DNA of 64,000 nucleotides from a virus. The notes beneath the pieces are model-generated. The model made no database searches, was not told the origin of the DNA, and saw only the letters and a program-made list of their open reading frames with translations. The stretch lies in the IMG/VR virus record IMGVR_UViG_3300030107_001040, positions 1-64,000 of that record; one strand, written 5' to 3'. Made by a program: the position numbers and the translations under genes. Below, piece after piece: positions 1-6,476 of the stretch; the first letter of the stretch is position 1, and every line of letters starts with the position of its first letter.

Positions 1-5
1 TTTAA

Positions 6-79
6 GGGATAGTAGTTCAGTGGTTTAGAACGCTGCCCTGTCACGGCAGAGGTCGTGGGTTCAAATCCCATCTGTCCCG
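6..79 (+). tRNA. tRNA-Asp (anticodon GTC)
   Basis: Full cloverleaf: acceptor arms GGGATAG (6-12) and CTGTCCC (72-78) pair over 7 bp with one G-U, the anticodon loop is CTGTCAC with anticodon GTC, and the T loop is GTTCAAATC. No CCA is encoded; the discriminator base is G79. Codon supplementation during infection is the usual role proposed for cyanophage tRNAs. Confidence 0.95.
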
Positions 80-126
80 CTTCCCATTTTTGTTACACCT
101 TGAACTGTTTGTTACGGTTTCAAGAT

Positions 127-134
127 CATAAATA
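127..134 (+). promoter_or_regulatory. T4-type late promoter (CATAAATA)
   Basis: Seven of eight match to the T4 late box TATAAATA. It lies about 8 bases upstream of the riboswitch-like RNA, so transcription would start almost at the first base of the aptamer. Confidence 0.55.
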
Positions 135-138
135 GTTA

Positions 139-194
139 CAACGTTCATCCCATTAGGGACGCAAGTAAGTCACGGAACGCATTACGTTCATCCT
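139..194 (+). ncRNA. Candidate downstream-peptide / glutamine-II riboswitch
   Basis: The segment has the layout of the downstream-peptide RNA known from marine cyanobacteria and their phages. CGTTC (142-146) can pair with GAACG (175-179). TCCC (148-151) pairs with GGGA (156-159) around an ATTA loop. The conserved-looking purine-rich stretch GACGCAAGTAAG follows. A second ACGTTCATCC copy (184-193) ends just before the start codon at 195 and could compete for the same GAACG. As in the known class, a very short gene follows. The family assignment is from memory of the consensus; no covariance search was possible. Confidence 0.7.
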
Positions 195-350
195 ATGATC
201 CCATTTTTAATTGCCACTTCTTTAACTTGCTCTGACGCTCAAGTCTTAGTCGATAAGATGAAGACTTATAAGGTTGAAGAGGAAGTGCGAGCTGAAATGA
301 TTCAGGTCATTAAAGAAGAGACAAAGGATTGTTGGGACGGAAATGACTAA
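195..350 (+). CDS. Small peptide gene downstream of the riboswitch candidate (51 aa)
   Basis: Begins at the ATG directly after the aptamer-like RNA. The product has a hydrophobic N-terminus (MIPFLIATSLTC), then an acidic/basic helix, and ends CWDGND. It resembles the small peptides that accompany downstream-peptide RNAs in marine Synechococcus and their phages, but the function of that group is unknown. No Shine-Dalgarno is visible, so initiation may depend on folding of the leader. Confidence 0.65.
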   Translation: MIPFLIATSLTCSDAQVLVDKMKTYKVEEEVRAEMIQVIKEETKDCWDGND

Positions 351-390
351 AGGAACGGGCCTCAAAATCCAATTACTTTAGGAGTCAATC

Positions 391-519
391 ATGGCACAAG
401 TCACATATAGAGGTGTAAAATATAGCACCGACAAAAAGCAAACCTGCAAGGAGATCAATGCTGATCTAACCTACAGGGGAATCAAGCATACGGAGACTAA
501 AGCAGTCTGCGACATTTAG
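391..519 (+). CDS. Small DUF4278-like protein (42 aa)
   Basis: Starts 7 bases after TAGGAG. The protein contains two similar strands, VTYRGVKYS and LTYRGIKH, matching the short YRG motif of the cyanobacterial DUF4278 family. Two cysteines (C17 and C40) are present. Function unknown; family assignment is by motif only. Confidence 0.65.
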   Translation: MAQVTYRGVKYSTDKKQTCKEINADLTYRGIKHTETKAVCDI

Positions 520-544
520 TTTGAATCCAAGACATACTTGATAC

Positions 545-584
545 AGAGAGGGTTATTGACACCCTCTCTTTTTTGTTGTACAAT
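545..584 (+). promoter_or_regulatory. Composite terminator-promoter upstream of talC
   Basis: AGAGAGGGT (545-553) pairs with ACCCTCTCT (561-569) and is followed by a T run, an intrinsic terminator. The loop and first arm base supply TTGACA (556-561). After exactly 17 bases comes TACAAT (579-584), a sigma-70 type promoter. A late-like AATAAATA box (582-589) overlaps the -10. Confidence 0.75.
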
Positions 585-618
585 AAATACATGAAATTAT
601 ATAAGTTGATAGAGAGTC

Positions 619-1272
619 ATGAAACTTTTTCTGGACTGCTCTGATGTTGACCAAATCAGAGAAGCGTTTGAGACTGGTTTAATTGATGGGGTTACTACTA
701 ATCCATCATTGATGCTTAAGAACGGGCAAGATCCTGTAACAGTTATCAAACAGATCTCTGAGATATTTCCATTTCATGCTTCCATATCTGCAGAGGTAGT
801 AGGTGATACTGCTGAGGATATGTTGGACATGGCAGAAGGATATATTGACATTGGACCAAACATAACAATCAAAGTGCCTTGCACAGTTGAAGGTCTTAAA
901 GCATGTAAAAATTTAACAGAGGATGATATCCCTGTTAATGTTACACTTGTATTCTCACAGGTACAAGCCATCCTTTCTGCAAAAGCAGGTGCTACTTACG
1001 TGTCACCATTCGTAGGTAGAGTAGATGACAATTCATTTGGTGGATTGTGTCTCGTCAAAGACATTGCTAATGTATTTGAGAGACATGAAGTAAAGACTGA
1101 AGTCCTTGCTGCATCTATTAGAAATGTAAGAGATGTAGGAAGAGCATTTGAATATGGTGCTGACATTTGCACACTTCCCAATAAAGTCTTTGAAGGAATG
1201 TATAAACATATCCTTACTGATCAAGGACTAGCTACATTTAATTCAGACTGGCAGAAGCTAGTCGGTGGATAA
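619..1272 (+). CDS. talC: Transaldolase, short TalC/MipB type
   Basis: Transaldolase of the pentose phosphate pathway, 217 aa, the compact TalC/fructose-6-phosphate-aldolase-like form carried by many cyanomyoviruses. Visible motifs are Asp6 in FLDCSDV, TTNPS (26-30) and the Schiff-base lysine K85 in ITIKVPCT. In infected cyanobacteria it is thought to help redirect carbon from the Calvin cycle to pentose phosphate flux for nucleotide synthesis. It sits behind the composite terminator-promoter and a late-like box. The next gene begins inside its last codons. Confidence 0.95.
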   Translation: MKLFLDCSDVDQIREAFETGLIDGVTTNPSLMLKNGQDPVTVIKQISEIFPFHASISAEVVGDTAEDMLDMAEGYIDIGPNITIKVPCTVEGLKACKNLTEDDIPVNVTLVFSQVQAILSAKAGATYVSPFVGRVDDNSFGGLCLVKDIANVFERHEVKTEVLAASIRNVRDVGRAFEYGADICTLPNKVFEGMYKHILTDQGLATFNSDWQKLVGG

Positions 1273-1465
1273 CCCTCCTTTTCCTCAATACCCTGAGTAT
1301 ATGAACGGCAGACTTAAAAAAGTAGACATGACCGCTAGGATCTTGAATATCAAGAGAGATATAGATAATCGCTCTTGGTATCCAAAATGGGATGGTAAAG
1401 AAAGATGGGCGGCACAACAAGCCCTTAATAATGTTCTAGACATATTAGACGAATACCATTATTAA
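1265..1465 (+). CDS. Conserved cyanophage hypothetical protein (66 aa)
   Basis: GTG start overlapping the end of talC by 8 bases; an ATG at 1301 is an alternative. The C-terminal half (WDGKERWAAQQALNNVL) looks like an amphipathic helix. The gene resembles a small protein commonly found beside talC in cyanomyoviruses. No domain or function recognised. Confidence 0.7.
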   Translation: MDNPPFPQYPEYMNGRLKKVDMTARILNIKRDIDNRSWYPKWDGKERWAAQQALNNVLDILDEYHY

Positions 1466-1468
1466 TAC

Positions 1469-1627
1469 ATGCAAAAGACAAATCTAAAAATATTAGTTGC
1501 CGATTTAGAAAGAGCAATAGCAGAATTAAAATCAGAGATTTATTCTGACACTAAAGCGTATCGTATAGATAGTGATACACCAAGATCATATCTTGATACA
1601 AATGATGACGACGGAGAGCTTGACTAA
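1469..1627 (+). CDS. Small hypothetical protein, coiled-coil-like (52 aa)
   Basis: ATG start just after the preceding stop. The N-terminal 25 residues form a heptad-like helix (LVADLERAIAELKSEI) and the tail is acidic. It overlaps the next gene by 26 bases in another frame. Unknown function. Confidence 0.55.
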   Translation: MQKTNLKILVADLERAIAELKSEIYSDTKAYRIDSDTPRSYLDTNDDDGELD

Positions 1628-2102
1628 TGGCTTGGAAACCCCCAATGAGACCAAAGTGGTTGAGGGAACTTATGAAAATCCCTGGACCTATCAAGGTTCA
1701 ACTTTTACTTCTAATGACATTGACGACTTCTTCGGTTTTGTCTACAGGATTACAAATTTACGAACTGGGAAGCAATACATCGGGAGGAAATACTTCGTCC
1801 AAAAACGAAAGCCTAGAGGTGGCGGACGCAAACGGACGAGTGAAAGTAACTGGAAAGCATACTACGGAAGTTCTAAGGAACTTGGAGAAGACAGGAAACT
1901 TCTGGGGAATAGTAATTTCAAAAGAGAAATAATAAGCCTACATAAAACACTAGGTAAGGTTAATTACGAGGAGACTCGTCAGTTATTCTTACACAATGTT
2001 CTTACGGAGGCCAATGAAGATGGATCACCAGCATACTACAACAGTAACATCCTCGGTAGGTACATGCGAAAGGACTATTTTGAAACTGGCACACTTGATT
2101 GA
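1602..2102 (+). CDS. GIY-YIG-like endonuclease
   Basis: About 166 aa. The segment FGFVYRITN followed by GKQYIGRK fits the paired strands of a GIY-YIG nuclease (GFVY replacing GIY, QYIG replacing YIG), with an Arg-rich stretch (KRKPRGGGRKR) next. Phage proteins of this kind are often called Seg-like homing endonucleases. I chose ATG 1602 (a second ATG follows at 1605); a GTG at 1572 is also in frame. The catalytic Glu (probably in NYEETRQLF) was not firmly placed. Confidence 0.65.
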   Translation: MMTTESLTNGLETPNETKVVEGTYENPWTYQGSTFTSNDIDDFFGFVYRITNLRTGKQYIGRKYFVQKRKPRGGGRKRTSESNWKAYYGSSKELGEDRKLLGNSNFKREIISLHKTLGKVNYEETRQLFLHNVLTEANEDGSPAYYNSNILGRYMRKDYFETGTLD

Positions 2103-2128
2103 CTGAGGCAGTTCTATACTGCTATAAT
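2099..2128 (+). promoter_or_regulatory. Sigma-70 type promoter upstream of tRNA-Thr
   Basis: TTGACT (2099-2104), 18-base spacer, perfect TATAAT (2123-2128). It would transcribe tRNA-Thr and the two genes after it. Confidence 0.65.
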
Positions 2129-2226
2129 TATCAGGTAGTCTGTTTCTAAGTCCATGCACTTCTCCAATGAGAGTAGGTTGGATCTTTATATTGATTCGTT
2201 ACATGAACTAGCAGAACTATCTGACT

Positions 2227-2298
2227 GCCTCTATAGCACAGCGGTAGTGCAGGGCTTTTGTAAAGCCAAGGTCGGCGGTTCAAATCCGTCTGGAGGCA
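2227..2298 (+). tRNA. tRNA-Thr (anticodon TGT)
   Basis: Acceptor GCCTCTA (2227-2233) pairs with TGGAGGC (2291-2297) with one wobble pair. The D stem is GCAC/GTGC, the anticodon loop TTTGTAA gives TGT (ACA codons), and the T arm is GGCGG-TTCAAAT-CCGTC with one wobble pair. The top pair of the anticodon stem is a mismatch. A 66-codon reading frame that runs through this tRNA is not a gene. Confidence 0.9.
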
Positions 2299-2319
2299 TG
2301 TCTCTTAAAGGAGTCTCTC

Positions 2320-2520
2320 ATGACTACGAAAGAAAAGTTCTCATTGCATCTTGACATTCTATGGAGTGCTATTGATAGAAAGATAACACTTGACATAGAC
2401 TATCCAATCATCTATAATGAGGTGGTTAGATACTTCGAGACTAAAGGTGTAGACTTCTACGGTGATGTAGATGAAGATTATGATATACTGTTAACCAAAT
2501 TAGAAAAGGAACTATTATGA
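2320..2520 (+). CDS. Hypothetical protein (66 aa)
   Basis: Start preceded by AAAGGAG at good spacing. A small acidic protein with predicted helices and a C-terminal LLTKLEKELL. It overlaps the next gene by the ATGA arrangement, indicating translational coupling. Not recognised. Confidence 0.7.
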   Translation: MTTKEKFSLHLDILWSAIDRKITLDIDYPIIYNEVVRYFETKGVDFYGDVDEDYDILLTKLEKELL

Positions 2521-2852
2521 CTTGCGGATTACATTCAAAATTTGAGACTGCTGTTGATGGCGTGAAGGAAGCCTTCAAACAAGCAGTAGACACTAAGGAC
2601 TTTGATAGAAGTACTCTTAGTGAGGTATGGAGACATTATCAAGGCTTACAGACTATTCTGGAGGGATTGCCTAAGCATGAAGAGCACGATAGTATTTCCT
2701 TTGAAGGTATTACATTACCTGACGGGTGTTATGATCCAGATTACAATATAACTTTTGATAAGAATGACTTAGCATTTGATGCTGCTCAACCAGTGACATT
2801 CCCTGTTGCTTCTGATAGTCAGAGTGGAGGAGAAGATAAGATTGTTTTATAG
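2517..2852 (+). CDS. Hypothetical protein (111 aa)
   Basis: Starts in an ATGA overlap with the previous stop. N-terminal half helical, C-terminal half acidic and probably disordered (DSQSGGEDKIVL end). Unknown function. Confidence 0.7.
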   Translation: MTCGLHSKFETAVDGVKEAFKQAVDTKDFDRSTLSEVWRHYQGLQTILEGLPKHEEHDSISFEGITLPDGCYDPDYNITFDKNDLAFDAAQPVTFPVASDSQSGGEDKIVL

Positions 2853-2931
2853 TCTTTGCCAATAGACTATAAACTAGATGGTTTTCAGCGAGTGGCCATC
2901 GCACATATAGCGGATCATTAAATTACCTTAT

Positions 2932-2963
2932 AAGGATCATCAGAAATGGTGATCCTTTTTTCT
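2932..2963 (+). terminator. Intrinsic terminator
   Basis: AAGGATCA (2932-2939) pairs with TGATCCTT (2949-2956), followed by a run of T. It closes the tRNA-Thr transcription unit ahead of the hli promoters. Confidence 0.8.
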
Positions 2964-2976
2964 GTCATGGGGTGGG

Positions 2977-2984
2977 TATAAATA
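2977..2984 (+). promoter_or_regulatory. T4-type late promoter (TATAAATA)
   Basis: Perfect late box, ending two bases before the -35 of a sigma-70 promoter. The hli unit could therefore be read both early and late. Confidence 0.65.
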
Positions 2985-2986
2985 CC

Positions 2987-3015
2987 TTGACAGGTCTTTA
3001 GATTTGCTATATAAT
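2987..3015 (+). promoter_or_regulatory. Sigma-70 promoter of the hli genes
   Basis: TTGACA (2987-2992), 17-base spacer and TATAAT (3010-3015): a full consensus match, 28 bases upstream of the first hli start. Confidence 0.85.
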
Positions 3016-3043
3016 ATTGTTACTTTACTTTACATAACTTAAG

Positions 3044-3256
3044 ATGACTTCATCTACCGCTTCAACGAAGCGATATGTTACTACAGAAGGTGGAGGCAGA
3101 CAGAATATGTTTGCTCATGAACCTCAGATAGAAGTAATCGATCATGATTACTGGAAAGAAGCAGAGTTACTCAATGGTCGCCTAGCGATGATTGGTTTAT
3201 TCGCAGCAGTACACAACTACATCCTTTTTGGATGGATTATTCCCCCTATTTTTTAA
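3044..3256 (+). CDS. hli: High-light-inducible protein (Hli), 70 aa
   Basis: Single-helix chlorophyll-binding stress protein. The signature E41-L-L-N44-G-R46-L-A-M-I-G matches the ExxNGRxAM core of Hli and LHC helices, followed by the transmembrane helix and a typical IIPPIF end. Hli proteins bind chlorophyll and carotenoid in thylakoids and protect photosystem II assembly. It is first in an operon with a second, shorter hli. Confidence 0.95.
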   Translation: MTSSTASTKRYVTTEGGGRQNMFAHEPQIEVIDHDYWKEAELLNGRLAMIGLFAAVHNYILFGWIIPPIF

Positions 3257-3262
3257 AGAACC

Positions 3263-3370
3263 ATGACACCAGAAGCAGAAAAGTTTAACGGTTGGGCAGC
3301 AATGATCGGTTTCGTAGCCGCTATCGGAGCCTATGCATCAACAGGACAGATTATACCAGGTATATTCTAA
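3263..3370 (+). CDS. hli: Short high-light-inducible protein, 35 aa
   Basis: Little more than the Hli helix: E6-K-F-N9-G-W11-A-A-M, then FVAAIGAY and TGQIIPGIF. The usual Arg after NG is Trp here; I recall such forms from Prochlorococcus. It lies seven bases after the first hli and is probably co-translated. Family assignment is firm despite the length. Confidence 0.9.
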   Translation: MTPEAEKFNGWAAMIGFVAAIGAYASTGQIIPGIF

Positions 3371-3422
3371 ATCTTAACAAATCTAAATAGTTACTCGTAA
3401 ATTTATCCGTAAATACAAACAA

Positions 3423-3614
3423 ATGGGCGACTTAGTAGCCGCATCAGACAGTATATCACCACTAATGGCAGTCCTCTGGGTCTTTTATCCTATGACTGCT
3501 TTAGTGTTGATTGAACTATTCTTAAGAGCAATTAATAATGACGATGATGATGATACCAATGGAGGTAAAGGAGTAAGAATAGCACAACCAGTAGCAGTAC
3601 CATCAGGTGCTTGA
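3423..3614 (+). CDS. Small single-pass membrane protein (63 aa)
   Basis: One transmembrane helix (about residues 12-36, MAVLWVFYPMTALVLIELFL) followed by an acidic patch NNDDDDD. Its position among photosynthesis genes suggests a thylakoid location, which is inference. Not recognised. Confidence 0.75.
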   Translation: MGDLVAASDSISPLMAVLWVFYPMTALVLIELFLRAINNDDDDDTNGGKGVRIAQPVAVPSGA

Positions 3615-3639
3615 CACAGAGTAAAAATACCTATATAAT
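3611..3639 (+). promoter_or_regulatory. Sigma-70 promoter of the psbN-like unit
   Basis: TTGACA (3611-3616), 17-base spacer, TATAAT (3634-3639). The -35 overlaps the stop codon of the gene before. Confidence 0.85.
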
Positions 3640-3665
3640 ACTGTAGAGTATTTTTACCTAGTCAA

Positions 3666-3740
3666 ATGCCACAAATAATCTTTTTATCAACAGTAGCAAT
3701 ATTCGCATACACCAATGTCGGTCAATACGTTCTTCAGTAG
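3666..3740 (+). CDS. Membrane micropeptide (24 aa)
   Basis: Begins 27 bases after a strong promoter. Almost entirely one hydrophobic helix (IIFLSTVAIFAY). It overlaps the next small frame by 26 bases. Short and not recognised, so only moderately supported. Confidence 0.45.
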   Translation: MPQIIFLSTVAIFAYTNVGQYVLQ

Positions 3741-3816
3741 TCCTTACTACGCACTATATGAATTTGCATTCTTCTGTAGCGTAGGTTTTACAGCAGGGAG
3801 TTTAGGCTTATTATGA
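3715..3816 (+). CDS. Membrane micropeptide (33 aa)
   Basis: Aromatic, hydrophobic peptide (SPYYALYEFAFFCSVGF) whose stop is joined by ATGA to the psbN-like gene. Size and context recall small photosystem subunits, but I could not match it to a known one. Confidence 0.5.
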   Translation: MSVNTFFSSPYYALYEFAFFCSVGFTAGSLGLL

Positions 3817-3977
3817 TAATGGTAATTTTTATTGTTTCACTTCTCGCTCTCCTAGTTGGTCTAGGAGTATGGCAGACATTTGGCTCAGGCAAAAAAGAAT
3901 TAAGAGATCCGATAGCAGAACATGCTAGAATGCATGAACTAGGAATAGCACACGGACATGGAAAAGGAAGCAACTAA
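3813..3977 (+). CDS. psbN: PsbN-like photosystem II assembly protein (54 aa)
   Basis: An N-terminal transmembrane helix (about 3-20) is followed by QTFGSGKKELRDPIAEH, which matches the signature of PsbN (FG-x-PS-x-x-LRDPFEEH). PsbN is a thylakoid protein needed for assembly and repair of photosystem II, so a phage copy would fit psbA and hli. The C-terminus is extended by a His/Gly-rich tail (about 38-54) not typical of PsbN. The start overlaps the previous stop as ATGA. Confidence 0.75.
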   Translation: MIMVIFIVSLLALLVGLGVWQTFGSGKKELRDPIAEHARMHELGIAHGHGKGSN

Positions 3978-4107
3978 AATTTTAAACAGGGCAGGTTTCT
4001 CAGGACCAGGTGTGGAGAAATGTGTTCAGGAGTGGTGCAGTAAACAATCTGTTAACTTCGGTATTGTCAGTTACTATAAAGCATACTATAATAGTTTTAA
4101 CTCATAA
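3958..4107 (+). CDS. Small hypothetical protein (49 aa)
   Basis: Overlaps the end of the psbN-like gene by 20 bases. It reads EATKILNRAGFSGPGVEKCV at the N-terminus and ends with aromatic residues. No family recognised. Confidence 0.5.
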   Translation: MEKEATKILNRAGFSGPGVEKCVQEWCSKQSVNFGIVSYYKAYYNSFNS

Positions 4108-4113
4108 TAAATA
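4106..4113 (+). promoter_or_regulatory. T4-type late promoter (AATAAATA)
   Basis: Seven of eight match to the late box, 22 bases upstream of the start at 4136; it supports that start over the longer reading frame. Confidence 0.5.
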
Positions 4114-4135
4114 TGAGTGTAAGGGTACATTACCA

Positions 4136-4543
4136 ATGAATGAAGAAGAGTTAGATTTGGCACCTTCAGAGTATGAACCACCTCATCCCCATGATTCAAT
4201 GCCGATTGCTAATGGGACTAATCGATATGCGCCTCCTGAAAAAATGACAGAATTAGAATCCAATCCAAGACCAGAAGAAGAAGCAGCAGACTGGTTTAAT
4301 CAAACCGATAGTTATTCTTCTCGTCATAAGTCAACACCAGACCATGAGAAAGGTGCTGAAGAAGTAGTTACTATGCATGAACAGATGTATCGTATGGCAA
4401 CTGCTAGATACAATCCATTTCATATGGGTGCATCCGAGAACTATCATGCTGATATAGAATATGCTGGTGGATCTGAACAGGCATGGTGGACTGATGGAGA
4501 GCAGAAATTTACACCTGAAAATGATCCTTATGGTGGCTATTAA
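4136..4543 (+). CDS. Acidic hypothetical protein (135 aa)
   Basis: The frame is open from 4010, but 4136 is the sensible start because a late box sits just before it and upstream residues are covered by another gene. The protein is acidic and Pro/Tyr-rich (SEYEPPHPHDSMP) with a conserved-looking WFNQTDSYSSRH. Likely late-expressed; function unknown. Confidence 0.65.
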   Translation: MNEEELDLAPSEYEPPHPHDSMPIANGTNRYAPPEKMTELESNPRPEEEAADWFNQTDSYSSRHKSTPDHEKGAEEVVTMHEQMYRMATARYNPFHMGASENYHADIEYAGGSEQAWWTDGEQKFTPENDPYGGY

Positions 4544-4556
4544 TATAAAGAAAATC

Positions 4557-4564
4557 TATAAATA
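4557..4564 (+). promoter_or_regulatory. T4-type late promoter (TATAAATA)
   Basis: Exact late consensus 34 bases upstream of the small gene before psbA. Confidence 0.6.
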
Positions 4565-4598
4565 TTAATGAGAAAGGCTAGCGTTGGAGGTGCTTGCC

Positions 4599-4763
4599 AT
4601 GAAGAAGGATTTACATAAGCCAGACATGGAATCTAGAGTTGAGAAGCTGAAAGACGAACTCTATGATCGCTGTGAGCGACTGGAATTAACCTTTGAAGAA
4701 TGTAGAGGAGCAGACGAATATTTAAATAAAGTATCAGATGTACTAAATGAGTTTTCGTATTGA
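4599..4763 (+). CDS. Small coiled-coil-like hypothetical protein (54 aa)
   Basis: Preceded by TGGAGG at slightly long spacing. Charged helical protein (ESRVEKLKDELYDRCERLEL), ending just before the psbA promoter. Unknown. Confidence 0.6.
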   Translation: MKKDLHKPDMESRVEKLKDELYDRCERLELTFEECRGADEYLNKVSDVLNEFSY

Positions 4764-4770
4764 TTGATAC

Positions 4771-4800
4771 TTGACAAAACTTAACAGAAGCATATATAAT
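4771..4800 (+). promoter_or_regulatory. Sigma-70 promoter of psbA
   Basis: TTGACA (4771-4776), 18-base spacer and TATAAT (4795-4800) within TATATAAT. It gives psbA an untranslated leader of about 140 bases. Confidence 0.85.
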
Positions 4801-4945
4801 ACTGTGTAAGGGCATTGTCAATAAGTCCCCCCGCATGGTGGTTGGGCCTCCAGTAAGGAGGATATCCACTTTTACTTCCCCCTAACCAAGACCACGGGGT
4901 AATAATGTCTTTTTATAACAAGTAAAACATCGCACTCTTTTTTCA
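4801..4945 (+). other. Long psbA leader with hairpin and possible upstream reading frame
   Basis: Unusually long leader for this genome. It holds a CCTCC (4847-4851) / GGAGG (4857-4861) hairpin and a 16-codon frame starting at ATG 4835. No good Shine-Dalgarno precedes the psbA start. A regulatory role is inference only. Confidence 0.4.
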
Positions 4946-6028
4946 ATGACTACTCTGCAAAGACAGAGCAGCTCACCGCTTAAGAATTGGGACGAGTTTT
5001 GTGAGTGGGTAACATCCACTAACAATCGCTTATATGTTGGTTGGTTTGGAATCTTAATGGTTCCTTGTCTTCTAGCTGCTGCTACTTGTTTCATCGTAGC
5101 GTTTATAGCTGCACCTCCCGTTGATATTGACGGGATCAGAGAACCAGTTGCTGGCTCTCTATTATACGGTAACAACATCATCTCTGGTGCTGTCGTTCCA
5201 TCCTCTAATGCCATCGGTATGCACTTCTATCCAATATGGGAAGCTGCTACCATTGATGAATGGTTATATAACGGAGGACCATATCAACTTGTTATCTTCC
5301 ACTTCCTTATCGGAATTTGTGCCTACATGGGTAGACAGTGGGAGTTATCATACCGCTTAGGTATGAGACCTTGGATCTGTGTTGCATATTCTGCACCAGT
5401 ATCTGCTGCCTTCGCAGTATTTTTAATATATCCATTTGGTCAGGGTTCATTCTCTGATGGTATGCCTCTCGGTATATCAGGTACGTTTAACTTCATGTTC
5501 GTATTCCAAGCAGAACATAATATCTTGATGCATCCATTCCATATGGCAGGTGTCGCAGGTATGTTCGGTGGAGCACTCTTTAGTGCTATGCATGGTTCAC
5601 TCGTTACATCTTCTCTAATCAGAGAAACAACAGAGAATGAATCTCAAAACTATGGTTATAAGTTTGGTCAAGAAGAAGAGACCTACAACATTGTTGCTGC
5701 TCATGGATACTTCGGACGTTTAATCTTCCAGTATGCATCATTCAACAACAGTAGATCACTTCACTTCTTCCTCGCAGTCTTCCCTGTGGTGTGTGTCTGG
5801 TTAACCTCTATGGGTATATCAACTATGGCATTCAACCTTAACGGATTTAATTTCAACCAGAGTATCATAGATGCTTCAGGTAGAGTTGTTCCAACATGGG
5901 CAGACGTTCTAAACAGAGCGAACTTAGGTATGGAAGTTATGCACGAGCGTAATGCTCACAACTTCCCTCTAGACCTCGCTGCTGCTGAGGTAACAGAAGT
6001 TGCACTTGTTGCTCCTGCTATCGGTTGA
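4946..6028 (+). CDS. psbA: Photosystem II D1 protein
   Basis: 360 aa, intact D1 reaction-centre subunit, five transmembrane helices. With numbering one higher than the standard D1 (one extra N-terminal residue), TyrZ is Y162, its partner His is H191, the P680 ligand is H199, the Mn ligand is D171, and the C-terminal processing site follows A345. Position 131 (130 in standard numbering) is Gln, as in low-light D1 forms. No intron interrupts it. Phage D1 replaces the fast-turning host protein and sustains photosynthesis during infection. Confidence 0.98.
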   Translation: MTTLQRQSSSPLKNWDEFCEWVTSTNNRLYVGWFGILMVPCLLAAATCFIVAFIAAPPVDIDGIREPVAGSLLYGNNIISGAVVPSSNAIGMHFYPIWEAATIDEWLYNGGPYQLVIFHFLIGICAYMGRQWELSYRLGMRPWICVAYSAPVSAAFAVFLIYPFGQGSFSDGMPLGISGTFNFMFVFQAEHNILMHPFHMAGVAGMFGGALFSAMHGSLVTSSLIRETTENESQNYGYKFGQEEETYNIVAAHGYFGRLIFQYASFNNSRSLHFFLAVFPVVCVWLTSMGISTMAFNLNGFNFNQSIIDASGRVVPTWADVLNRANLGMEVMHERNAHNFPLDLAAAEVTEVALVAPAIG

Positions 6029-6047
6029 TAAAAACAGAATAATCTGT

Positions 6048-6055
6048 TATAAATA
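6048..6055 (+). promoter_or_regulatory. T4-type late promoter (TATAAATA)
   Basis: Exact late box overlapping the 5' side of the psbA terminator stem; it would start transcription close to the gene at 6082. Confidence 0.55.
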
Positions 6056-6081
6056 GAGGGGTCTAACCCCTCTATTTTTTT
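6052..6081 (+). terminator. Intrinsic terminator after psbA
   Basis: ATAGAGGGG (6053-6061) pairs with CCCCTCTAT (6067-6075), followed by a run of T. Confidence 0.9.
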
Positions 6082-6318
6082 ATGGAATTACCTAGGATAC
6101 CAAAGGAACAACTGAGTCAGGAGTTAAGAGAAGTAGTAGGAGACAATGACTTGGAGTTTGATTCAGTCGTTGATCCATCAGATATATTTGATATTTCATT
6201 TAATCCTCACACCTATGAGCAGGGTACAAGAGACATTGGAAAAAAACTAATAGAATTAAGAGAACAAAACGAATTACATGGACGAAGCTCAAAGGAAAGA
6301 TACAAGGAAAACAGCTAA
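6082..6318 (+). CDS. Hypothetical protein (78 aa)
   Basis: ATG directly after the psbA terminator T run, so translation must come from a transcript reading through or starting at the late box. Acidic N-terminal half, basic helical C-terminus. Not recognised. Confidence 0.6.
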   Translation: MELPRIPKEQLSQELREVVGDNDLEFDSVVDPSDIFDISFNPHTYEQGTRDIGKKLIELREQNELHGRSSKERYKENS

Positions 6319-6454
6319 AAGACTTATTAAAAAAGCCAAAGAACATCCAGGATGGTATACTAAATCGGATATTAAGTATGCTAAGATGATACGGAGAACC
6401 CTAAAGAAAAAGAAGGTGGACACTACTGAAACTGGCACAGTTGACAAGATTTAA
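6278..6454 (+). CDS. Small basic hypothetical protein (58 aa)
   Basis: Overlaps the previous gene by 41 bases. Strongly basic (RKTAKRLIKKAKEHPGWY and RRTLKKKKV), which could bind nucleic acid. It resembles a small protein often seen near psbA in cyanomyoviruses; function unknown. Confidence 0.6.
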   Translation: MDEAQRKDTRKTAKRLIKKAKEHPGWYTKSDIKYAKMIRRTLKKKKVDTTETGTVDKI

Positions 6455-6469
6455 AGTTTCTGTTATACT
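6441..6469 (+). promoter_or_regulatory. Sigma-70 promoter of the porin-like gene
   Basis: TTGACA (6441-6446), 17-base spacer, TATACT (6464-6469). It overlaps the end of the preceding gene and gives a leader of about 120 bases. Confidence 0.75.
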
Positions 6470-6476
6470 AAATACT

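Noticed and set aside
1627-1932. 101-codon frame beginning MAWKPPM
   Set aside because: It overlaps the GIY-YIG-like gene in another frame and shows no domain.
2154-2354. 66-codon + strand frame
   Set aside because: It runs straight through tRNA-Thr and has no ribosome site of its own.
4882-5214. 110-codon minus-strand frame over the psbA 5' end
   Set aside because: It is the antisense reading of strongly conserved D1 codons; no promoter or ribosome site seen.
4946-6028. Possible intron or homing endonuclease in psbA, as in some cyanophages
   Set aside because: The D1 frame is continuous with all key residues and normal length.
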